DNA from: Microbacteriaceae bacterium
GTDB lineage: Bacteria; Actinomycetota; Actinomycetes; Actinomycetales; Microbacteriaceae
DNA length: 5,248 nucleotides
Direction: 5' to 3'
Assembly (NCBI GenBank): GCA_012511645.1
Contig: JAAZFP010000148.1
Coordinates: 1 to 5,248, forward strand
Shown: in pieces, positions 1-5,248 of the stretch
Layout of the letters: each line of letters opens with the position of its first letter
How positions within the stretch are numbered: position 1 is the stretch's first letter
The notes under the pieces: model-generated
What the model was told of the DNA's origin: nothing
The model's database searches: none
What the model saw: only the letters and a program-made list of their open reading frames with translations
Translations under genes and position numbers: made by a program

Positions 1-37
1 CCCCTGATCTGAGAATCCCAGATCAGGGGCTGTTTTT
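1..37. terminator. Strong intrinsic-terminator hairpin, possibly bidirectional
   Basis: Positions 1-11 (CCCCTGATCTG) pair perfectly with 19-29 (CAGATCAGGGG), giving an 11-bp stem around a 7-base loop. A run of five T follows at 33-37. Read rightward, this is a classic intrinsic terminator for a gene ending left of the window. Read leftward, it lies about 10 bases past the 3' end of the tRNA, with an A-run in front of the stem, so it could also end the tRNA transcript. The leftward T-tract, if present, lies outside the window. The hairpin itself is certain; which direction or directions it serves is inferred. Confidence 0.8.
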
Positions 38-39
38 CG

Positions 40-113
40 TTGCGGGGGCAGGATTTGAACCTACGACCTCCGGGTTATGAGCCCGGCGAGCTACCGAACT
101 GCTCCACCCCGCG
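40..113 (-). tRNA. Initiator tRNA-Met (fMet), anticodon CAU
   Basis: The minus strand folds into a full 74-base cloverleaf. The acceptor stem is CGCGGGG (113-107) against CCCCGCA (47-41). The D arm has GAGC/GCTC, the anticodon stem is CCGGG/CCCGG, and the T arm is GTAGG-TTCAAAT-CCTGC. The anticodon loop is CTCATAA, with CAT at 79-77. Two features mark it as the initiator rather than an elongator: the unpaired C1 x A72 at the top of the acceptor stem, and three consecutive G:C pairs at the base of the anticodon stem. The discriminator base is A (position 40). CCA is not encoded; the DNA reads CG after it, so CCA must be added enzymatically. The gene lies downstream of the UPF0182 gene on the same strand, separated from it by a terminator. 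Confidence 0.97.
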
Positions 114-125
114 GCACAAGTACTT

Positions 126-154
126 ACTTTAGCACGGCAACGTCTGGCGAACAA
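126..154 (-). promoter_or_regulatory. Candidate promoter for the initiator tRNA
   Basis: On the minus strand, a TTGTTC box (154-149) is followed 17 bases later by TAAAGT (131-126), a TAnnnT-type -10 element. Transcription would start near 119, about six bases before the mature tRNA end. The -35 box matches the TTGACA consensus only at TTG, so this is a moderate call made from spacing and position. A separate promoter makes sense because an intrinsic terminator isolates the tRNA from the upstream gene. The -35 box coincides with the T-tract of that terminator. Confidence 0.45.
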
Positions 155-181
155 ATCGGGGCACCTCGCGGTGCCCCGATT
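149..181 (-). terminator. Intrinsic terminator of the UPF0182 gene
   Basis: Just after the TAA stop on the minus strand, positions 181-171 and 164-154 form a perfect 11-bp stem (core ATCGGGGCAC / GTGCCCCGAT). A further C:G pair closes it to a 4-base loop. The strand continues as TTTGTTC, a short and interrupted T-tract. Its position nine bases past the stop codon, together with the GC-rich stem, supports termination of the leftward transcript before the tRNA. Confidence 0.82.
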
Positions 182-189
182 CACGTCGC

Positions 190-3100
190 TTACTGCGCCT
201 GCAGTGCGCGACTCAGCGCGTCGCGCAGGCGCTCGTCTGCCTCACCGTAGGCCGCCCAGTCACCCGCCGTCATTGCCGCGTCACGATCGGTGATCGCCTG
301 CTGCATATCGCGCAGGGCCTTCTCAAGCGAAGGCGCAGCGGTCTGGCCACTATCCGCCGAGTCCGCATCACCCGGCTCGACCGAGGCGCCCTCGTCACCT
401 TCTTCACCATCGATGGGCAAATCTTCGTCACCGGTTGACGCACCGGAGTTGCCGCCGAAGATCGAGTCGAGCGCCATGGCGAGGGTGTCTTCGAAGGCGA
501 TCTGATCACCGAACGAGACCAGCACCTTTTGCAGAATCGGGAAGCTCGTGCCAGACGACGCCTGCACATAGACGGGCTGCACGTAGAGCAGACCACCACC
601 GACTGGCAGCGTGAGCAGGTTGCCGCTGATCACGTCACTCTCACCCTGACGCAGAATGTTCAGCAGACTGGTCACGTTCGAGTCAGTGGTGAAGCTGTTC
701 TGTACCTGACCCGGGCCCGGCACCGTGTTGCCCTTCGGCAGGGTCAACAGCTTCAGCGTGCCATAGTCCTCGGATACCGCACCATCAACGTTGCCCGCAT
801 TCGAGTTCGCGGCGAGGTAGCCAGTGAGAATGTTTCTCGCGTCGGCACCCGTCGCTGCGGGAATGTAGGTTGAGTAGATCGAGAAGTTCGGGTCTGCGGT
901 CTTTCCTGCGGCAAGGGTCAGGTAGTAGGCCGGTTGACGAAGCGCGTCGGTGCCACCGCCGGCGGCCACGGTTGATACCGGATCATCAGGGGTGCGCCAC
1001 GCGTCTTCTTCTGAGTAGAACGCACCGGCGTTGGTCACGTGGTAGGTCGAGAGCATCTCTCGCTGCACCTTGAACAGGTCGTTCGGGTAGCGCACGTGGC
1101 TGAGCAGGTCGCCGCTCATCTCATCAATAGGAAGCAGAGTGTCGGGGAAAATCTTGCTCCACGACTGCAGCAGCGGATCTTCCGTGTCCCACGCATAGAG
1201 CTTCACGCTTCCGTCGTAGGCATTGACCGTCGCCTTCACCGCGTTGCGAATGTAATTGACCGGCTGCGAGAGCACGCTCGTGCGGGGGTTATCTGCATCA
1301 ACAATGAGCGAGTTGTAGTCCCGCAGCTCTGAGTAGGGGTACTGAGCCGACGTGGTGTACCCGTCAATGATCCACACGAGTTCTTCGTCAACGACCGAAG
1401 CGTAGGGTGACGAATCAATGGTCAGGTAGGGCGCAACCTTCTGCACGCGCTCCACCGGATCACGGTCGTAGAGAATCTGTGATCCATCGACCACCGCATC
1501 AGAAAGCACGATCTCCATCGCCTGGAACTTCAGCGCGTAGAGCAGCTTGACCGCCAAGTTGCTGAGCACCGGACCACCCTCGCCCGAGAACGTGGTGAGG
1601 TTTTGGCGCGCACCGTCGGCCTCTTCGACGAGCTCTTCGTCTTCGGCAGCGGCAACCTCGTCGGCGGCCTCTGCTTCAGCAGCGGTCTCATCCGTTAGCG
1701 TAGCGTCGCCATCAGCAGCGCCCTCTTCGGTCGCGGCTTCTTCAGTGGCCGCCGCATCAATTGCGGTGTCGTCGATCGTCTGCGAACCACCGGCGGCTTC
1801 GTCATCAGCCGGGTAGTCGAGTTCGATGGGCCGGTCACGCTCGCCACCAACGATGGAGTATGGGGGCGATGACTGACCAAAGTAGACGCGCGGCTCGAAC
1901 GTGCCGAGTTTGCCGCTGGTCGGGATGCCACTTTCGAGGAACACCGGCTCACCGCTGGCCGAACGCTGGTTGCCATATGCCGCAACAAGCCCATAGCCGT
2001 GGGTGTAGACGAGCGTCTGGTTGTACCAACCCGACTGGCCCGAGATATCGATGTCACGCACCGCCGACACGGTGTCTTCAATCTTGCCGTCGATCTCGTA
2101 GCGGTCGACGCTCAGGGTGTCAGGGAACTGGTAGTACTGGCGGCTCTGCTCGAGCTGAGCGAAGGTTGCGGATACGACCTCGGGATCGATGATGCGAATG
2201 TTCGCGGTGGTCTCGACGTCGCCGCGCAGCTGGCCGGGCTCGGCGTCAGTGACCGCGTCATAGCGCTCGATCTGCACATCGTCGATGCCGTAGGCGGCAC
2301 GCGTCGCTGAAATATTGCGCGCCAGGTAGTCGTCTTCGAGGCTCTTCTCATCCGGCTTCACGCGGAACTCTTGAATCGCCCACGGGTAACCCACACCGAC
2401 CACCAGCGCCGAGACCAGCAGCAGCGCGGTGCCGATCACGGGAATGCGCCACTTGCCGGTGAAAGCAGTGACCAGAAACAGCACGGCAACGAGCACCGCG
2501 CTGCCCGCAAGAATCTGCTTGCCGGGAATCACAGCGTTCACCCCGGTGAAGGTTGCGCCCGTGTAGAGGCCCGAGTTATCGGTGAGCGCAGCGTAGCGGT
2601 CGAACCACAGGCTGACCCCCTGCAGCAGCAGGTAGAGAAACGCCATGATGGCGGCCTGGATGCGGGTCGACTTCGAGATGCGAACGTCTCGGCCCGCAAA
2701 GGCGATGCCGCCGTACAGGTAGCTGGTCGCCGCACCGAGCAGCAGCGCGATGAGCACGACCGCTGAGGCGAAGCCCAGTACCCCCTGCCAGAACGGCAGA
2801 TCGAAAAGGTAGAACGAGATGTCAAGCCCGAACTCGGCGTCGGTTTCACCGGTCGGCTCAGAGTTCAGCCACAGCAGGGTGCGCTGCCACGTCGCAGCCG
2901 CCGCGAAGCCGGCGAAGACACCAAAGACCGCGGGCAGCACCCACTTGATCACGCGCCTCAACGGCTCGACCATCTCTTGGTAGCGGTCGACCTGTGCCGT
3001 CAGCCGCGCATAGACCGGCCTCGTTCGGTAGGCAATATCAATGGCCAAGAACACCGGGATCGCCATCGCGAAAAACCCGATGAGGAACATGACACCGGCT

Positions 3101-3282
3101 GCCACCCACTGGGTGACGAGCACCGGCAAGAACCCGAGTTGGTCGTACCACAGCACCTCGGTGATCACCGAGGCTGCTGCAAGGAAGCCGAGAATAAGCA
3201 GGACCACCAGCACCACCGTGACGGCGAGTGGCGACACTCTGCGACGTTCAGATGGAGGAGCGGCGTTGGTCGAATGTGTCAC
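190..3282 (-). CDS. UPF0182 family integral membrane protein with large extracytoplasmic domain
   Basis: This is a 1030-residue protein of the UPF0182 family (Pfam PF03699), whose biochemical function is not established. I recognise it from overall architecture and motifs such as YFGQSSPPYSIVG (467-479), LLYALKF (580-586), SQILYDRDPVERVQKVAPYL (601-620), WIIDGYTTS (637-645) and the tail GDWAAYGEA (1007-1015). Seven hydrophobic segments lie near 19-42, 56-82, 112-131, 165-189, 208-227, 256-275 and 279-302. The N-terminus is Arg-rich (SERRRVS) and probably cytoplasmic, so residues from about 305 onward should lie outside the membrane. Two low-complexity acidic stretches occur: Ala/Glu-rich 491-560 and Asp/Glu/Gly-rich 946-985. 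The second leads into a helical C-terminal tail. I see no cysteine in the whole protein. The start is GTG at 3282-3280, preceded by AGAGAG (3295-3290) at seven bases. Stop is TAA, followed by a terminator. Length is near the upper end of what I recall for the family. The M. tuberculosis counterpart is probably Rv3193c. Family assignment is firm; function is unknown. Confidence 0.95.
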   Translation of the reverse strand: MTHSTNAAPPSERRRVSPLAVTVVLVVLLILGFLAAASVITEVLWYDQLGFLPVLVTQWVAAGVMFLIGFFAMAIPVFLAIDIAYRTRPVYARLTAQVDRYQEMVEPLRRVIKWVLPAVFGVFAGFAAAATWQRTLLWLNSEPTGETDAEFGLDISFYLFDLPFWQGVLGFASAVVLIALLLGAATSYLYGGIAFAGRDVRISKSTRIQAAIMAFLYLLLQGVSLWFDRYAALTDNSGLYTGATFTGVNAVIPGKQILAGSAVLVAVLFLVTAFTGKWRIPVIGTALLLVSALVVGVGYPWAIQEFRVKPDEKSLEDDYLARNISATRAAYGIDDVQIERYDAVTDAEPGQLRGDVETTANIRIIDPEVVSATFAQLEQSRQYYQFPDTLSVDRYEIDGKIEDTVSAVRDIDISGQSGWYNQTLVYTHGYGLVAAYGNQRSASGEPVFLESGIPTSGKLGTFEPRVYFGQSSPPYSIVGGERDRPIELDYPADDEAAGGSQTIDDTAIDAAATEEAATEEGAADGDATLTDETAAEAEAADEVAAAEDEELVEEADGARQNLTTFSGEGGPVLSNLAVKLLYALKFQAMEIVLSDAVVDGSQILYDRDPVERVQKVAPYLTIDSSPYASVVDEELVWIIDGYTTSAQYPYSELRDYNSLIVDADNPRTSVLSQPVNYIRNAVKATVNAYDGSVKLYAWDTEDPLLQSWSKIFPDTLLPIDEMSGDLLSHVRYPNDLFKVQREMLSTYHVTNAGAFYSEEDAWRTPDDPVSTVAAGGGTDALRQPAYYLTLAAGKTADPNFSIYSTYIPAATGADARNILTGYLAANSNAGNVDGAVSEDYGTLKLLTLPKGNTVPGPGQVQNSFTTDSNVTSLLNILRQGESDVISGNLLTLPVGGGLLYVQPVYVQASSGTSFPILQKVLVSFGDQIAFEDTLAMALDSIFGGNSGASTGDEDLPIDGEEGDEGASVEPGDADSADSGQTAAPSLEKALRDMQQAITDRDAAMTAGDWAAYGEADERLRDALSRALQAQ

Positions 3283-3471
3283 GTCGAAACTCTCTATAGG
3301 GTTCGGGTTCTGGCGTAGCTTTCAGCCTATCGACCGGTGTCGGGAAAACGCTGTGATCGAGGCCGTCAACCGCAATTGCTCCCTCACTGTTCGCAGTGAG
3401 CGCAACCTGATCGGCGACGAACCTTCACGACTCTCTGCTGTTTCATACCCTGGTGCCGTAGCGTGAACGTC
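3283..3471. promoter_or_regulatory. Divergent intergenic region between UPF0182 and zincin genes
   Basis: This stretch must carry the promoters of both divergent genes, and it has no convincing coding sequence. For the leftward gene, a weak -10-like TAGGCT (minus strand, 3329-3324) would give a leader of about 35 bases, but no good -35 sits at the right distance. The leftward ribosome site is AGAGAG at 3295-3290. For the rightward gene, TTCACG (3424-3429), a 16-base spacer and TACCCT (3446-3451) is the best promoter candidate. It would start transcription near 3458, with only a 5-14 base leader and no Shine-Dalgarno sequence. A clear inverted repeat lies in the middle (3376-3405, listed separately). 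The promoter elements are weak matches and remain tentative. Confidence 0.4.
3376..3405. repeat. Inverted repeat in divergent promoter region (possible operator or hairpin)
   Basis: CTCACTG (3383-3389) and CAGTGAG (3394-3400) are perfect inverted copies around TTCG. An outer pair, TTGC (3376-3379) and GCAA (3402-3405), extends the symmetry across a small asymmetric internal loop (TCC against C). No T-tract follows on either strand, so it is not an intrinsic terminator. It lies about 100 bases upstream of the leftward start and 67-72 bases upstream of the rightward start. That position suits a regulator site acting on both genes, or an RNA hairpin if a leader extends through it. The symmetry is plainly visible; the function is inferred. 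Confidence 0.5.
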
Positions 3472-4860
3472 ATGAGCGAACGAGATGATTTCGCAGGCCA
3501 GCCAGACGACGAGTCGCTGAACGATCTGCAGCGTATGTTGAATGAGATGCTGAGTGGTTCGGGCACGGCTGGGGCGCAGTTCGATCCTGCGATGTTCGCG
3601 CAGGCCGCGGGCCTTCCTGGTGACGCCGCCGCGCTGCAGGGCCTGTTTGCCACGCTGCAGCAGGCGATGCAGAACCCAAGCGGTGACATTGACTGGTCCG
3701 TCGCCAGGCGCACCGCGATCGACGTTGCCTCGCAGGGCTCAAACACGGGCGACCCCGCCGCGGCTGAACGCGCGTTCTCCGTCGCCTCGCTCTGGCTCGA
3801 TGAGGTGACCGAGCTCGGCGCCACCCCTGATGCCCCGCGCACACTGACGCGCGTCGAATGGGTGCAGCAGACCATTGATACCTGGATCAGCCTTGCCGAA
3901 CCTGTCGCGCAGTCCATCGCGCGCGCCCTCACCGACGCAGTGAGCGGGCAGCTCCCCGAAGAGATGCAGCGTGCGGTCGGCGGGTTTGCTCCCATGCTGA
4001 AGAGCGTTGCCGGGGCACTGTTTGCCACGCAGCTCGGGCAGATCATCGGCAAACTGTCGAACGAGGTTGTAGCGGGTGGCGATGTGGGCATTCCGCTGTT
4101 CGAAGGGCCTGGCCGCGAGGGCGGGGTGTTGATTCCGAGCGGTGTTGCAACCTTCGCCGAGGGGCTCGAACAAGACGCCGATGCGGTGAACCTGTTTCTC
4201 GCGACCCGTGAGCTTGCCCACGCGAGGTGGTTCCGGCACACCAGATGGCTGCGACTGCATCTCATCTCGGCCATCACCGACTACGCGCGGGGTATGCACA
4301 TCAACACAATGCAGATCGAAGAGCTCGCCCGCGACCTCGATCCCTCAGACACTGAGGCGATGCAGCAGTTAGTGTCGAGCGGGGCCCTGATTCCGCCGCG
4401 CACTCCCGAACAAGATGCCGCGCACGAGCGCCTCGAAACGATGCTCGCGCTGATCGAGGGCTGGGTCGACGTCGTCACCGACGACGCGGTCTCTCGCATT
4501 CCCGGTCACACCGCGATCGCCGAGATGGTGCGCCGTCGCCGAGCGGCTGGGGGGCCCGCTGAGCACGCGTTTAGCACGCTCGTTGGCCTTGAACTGCGAC
4601 CGCGCCGCATGCGCGAGGCAGCGGCCATGTGGCGGCTGGTTGCTGAGCGCGGCGGTGTCGAACGCCGTGATGCACTGTGGGCCCACCCAGATCTGTTGCC
4701 CAGCGCTGAAGAACTCGATCATCCCGCACGCCTGCTCGAGCGTCTCGGGCTGGCTGGCGAGCAGCCAGAAGATGCGCCTGCCGATGAGTTTGATCGCGCG
4801 CTCGCCGAGTTGCTGAGAGATAGCACCGGTGACGAAAGTGCCGCGGGCAGCGATTTGTAG
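3472..4860 (+). CDS. Zincin-like putative zinc-dependent metalloprotease (DUF2342 family)
   Basis: This 462-residue protein (465 if the in-frame GTG at 3463 is used) belongs to the actinobacterial DUF2342/Zincin_2 family (PF10103), often annotated as putative hydrolase or as associated with coenzyme F420 biosynthesis. Numbered from ATG 3472, the N-terminal part (to about 45) is polar, followed by a helical region holding the family segment IDWSVARRTA (73-82). The likely metal site is TRELAHARWF (245-254), with Glu247 and His250 forming ExxH; the first His of a classical HExxH is Arg here. IEGWVDVV (328-335) holds Glu329, a candidate third ligand. The C-terminal family block LVGLELRPRRMREAA (370-384) and a WAHPDLLPSAEEL segment follow. 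There is no signal peptide or membrane helix, so it is probably cytoplasmic. I chose ATG because it gives the usual short acidic start (MSERDDF); neither candidate start has a clear ribosome site. It is divergent from the UPF0182 gene, and the likely mycobacterial counterpart is Rv3195. Activity and substrate are unproven. Confidence 0.9.
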   Translation: MSERDDFAGQPDDESLNDLQRMLNEMLSGSGTAGAQFDPAMFAQAAGLPGDAAALQGLFATLQQAMQNPSGDIDWSVARRTAIDVASQGSNTGDPAAAERAFSVASLWLDEVTELGATPDAPRTLTRVEWVQQTIDTWISLAEPVAQSIARALTDAVSGQLPEEMQRAVGGFAPMLKSVAGALFATQLGQIIGKLSNEVVAGGDVGIPLFEGPGREGGVLIPSGVATFAEGLEQDADAVNLFLATRELAHARWFRHTRWLRLHLISAITDYARGMHINTMQIEELARDLDPSDTEAMQQLVSSGALIPPRTPEQDAAHERLETMLALIEGWVDVVTDDAVSRIPGHTAIAEMVRRRRAAGGPAEHAFSTLVGLELRPRRMREAAAMWRLVAERGGVERRDALWAHPDLLPSAEELDHPARLLERLGLAGEQPEDAPADEFDRALAELLRDSTGDESAAGSDL

Positions 4861-4943
4861 TTCACAGCACCCGCGCCTGCGGCGTGACGCATGACCTGTG
4901 CATAACTCGGGCATCAAACGACCGTCTCACGCACAATGGGGCG
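4861..4943 (+). promoter_or_regulatory. Spacer upstream of the last gene, with a possible leaderless promoter
   Basis: The 83-base gap holds a weak 6-bp hairpin (4872-4877 with 4881-4886, including one G-T pair). It has no T-run, so it is not a credible terminator. CACAAT at 4932-4937 lies six bases before the ATG at 4944. If it serves as a -10 element, transcription would begin at or next to the start codon, giving a leaderless mRNA, which is common in actinobacteria. No good -35 box was found at the matching distance, and no Shine-Dalgarno is suitably spaced (GGGG at 4938-4941 is too close). The gene could instead be read through from the upstream protease gene. Confidence 0.3.
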
Positions 4944-5248
4944 ATGCAACAGCCCCATACGCTCACCCTCAACCCTGCGATCCCCACATGTTGGGAGTCG
5001 ACCCATGTGTTGCGCTTTGGCTTCGAGCGCGCCGAAGTGCGCATCGTTCGCCCGACCCGAGCGACACAGCGCTTTCTCGCAGCGCTCCGCGCCGGTGTCA
5101 CAGCCAGCGACCTCGCAACCGTCGCCCGTGATGCGGGCATCACCAGCCATGAGCGGCGAGCACTCATGGAGACGCTTGAGCCAGTGTTGCTGCGACAGCC
5201 GCTCGATGCTCAGGGGCCCTCACCCGGCTCCCCTGCAGTGCCCCACAC
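4944..5248 (+). CDS. Partial CDS: N-terminus of a cyclodehydratase-like / ThiF-type protein (tentative)
   Basis: The frame opens at ATG 4944 and runs 101 complete codons plus two bases to the window edge without a stop, so the gene is 3'-truncated here. The peptide begins MQQPHTLTLNPAIPTCWEST and continues through VLRFGFERAEVRI (22-34) to a helical section, RATQRFLAALRAGVTASDLA (39-58). It then passes ARDAGITSHERRALMETLEPVL (61-82 region) and ends in a Pro/Ser/Gly-rich linker. The pattern of a short beta-rich start, then a helical FLAALxxGV segment and a linker resembles the N-terminal domain of actinobacterial proteins annotated as cyclodehydratase or ThiF-like adenylyltransferase. The mycobacterial neighbour Rv3196 of the Rv3195 protease is, as I recall, one of these. 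The catalytic ThiF-like part would lie outside the window. Codon use matches the neighbouring genes, and 83 bases separate it from the protease gene on the same strand. That it is coding is likely; the family name is an inference from context and weak similarity. Confidence 0.7.
   Translation, partial: MQQPHTLTLNPAIPTCWESTHVLRFGFERAEVRIVRPTRATQRFLAALRAGVTASDLATVARDAGITSHERRALMETLEPVLLRQPLDAQGPSPGSPAVPH

Noticed and set aside
529..873. A 114-codon plus-strand open frame within the UPF0182 gene
   Set aside because: It lies opposite conserved UPF0182 coding sequence; its Arg/Val-rich composition is a by-product of the complementary frame.
1600..1815. GCC/GAA-like short repeats in the DNA as a CRISPR or tandem-repeat array
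   Set aside because: There is no constant repeat unit or spacer periodicity; it is in-frame coding for an acidic linker.
1547..1816. A plus-strand frame encoding a Ser/Ala-rich low-complexity peptide
   Set aside because: It is the complement of the Ala/Glu-rich linker of the UPF0182 protein, so the apparent repeat is inherited from that coding sequence.
3384..4277. A 297-codon open frame on the minus strand opposite the zincin gene
   Set aside because: It is antisense to a well-recognised protein, is rich in Ser, Ala, Arg and Cys as expected of a shadow frame in GC-rich DNA, and resembles no family I know.
3739..4299. A 186-codon minus-strand open frame overlapping the same region
   Set aside because: It is a second antisense shadow of the zincin gene with no recognisable motif or ribosome site.
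4872..4886. A hairpin after the zincin gene as a possible terminator
   Set aside because: The stem is only six pairs including a G-T pair, the loop has three bases and no T-run follows.
4369..4917. A 182-codon minus-strand open frame spanning the end of the zincin gene and the following spacer
   Set aside because: It is antisense to conserved coding sequence with no recognisable domain; its extension into the spacer is short and featureless.
4936..4938. An upstream ATG as an alternative start for the last gene
   Set aside because: It is out of frame with the long open frame that starts at 4944.

Overview
The window looks like chromosomal DNA of a high-GC Gram-positive bacterium (Actinomycetota). 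The family Microbacteriaceae is my best guess, from protein style and gene content; I ran no database search. The DNA is GC-rich with C/G-biased third positions, and all three proteins belong to families typical of actinobacteria. I saw no insertion sequence, phage gene, CRISPR array or integrase, so this reads as conserved core genome rather than an accessory island.

Layout, left to right: (1) a strong hairpin with a T-run (1-37); (2) a leftward initiator tRNA-Met (40-113) with a candidate promoter of its own; (3) an intrinsic terminator (149-181) just past the stop codon of (4) a leftward gene for a 1030-residue UPF0182-family membrane protein (190-3282); (5) a 180-190 bp divergent intergenic region with a clear inverted repeat (3376-3405); (6) a rightward gene for a DUF2342/zincin-like putative metalloprotease (3472-4860); (7) a short spacer; (8) the first 101 codons of a rightward gene (4944 to the window edge) that resembles the N-terminus of actinobacterial cyclodehydratase-like/ThiF-type proteins.

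From memory, the same grouping occurs in Mycobacterium tuberculosis: UPF0182 protein Rv3193c, PDZ/Lon-like protein Rv3194c, zincin-like Rv3195 and cyclodehydratase-like Rv3196, followed by an ABC1-type kinase and whiB7. Here the UPF0182 and zincin genes face away from each other with no PDZ gene between them. The proteins' functions are mostly unknown. A cell-envelope role for the UPF0182 protein (seven predicted membrane helices and a large extracytoplasmic domain) and shared regulation with the divergent protease gene are reasonable inferences, not demonstrated facts. I found no clearly new system. The best leads are the acidic insertion in the UPF0182 protein, the palindrome between the divergent genes, and the conserved but uncharacterised neighbourhood itself.
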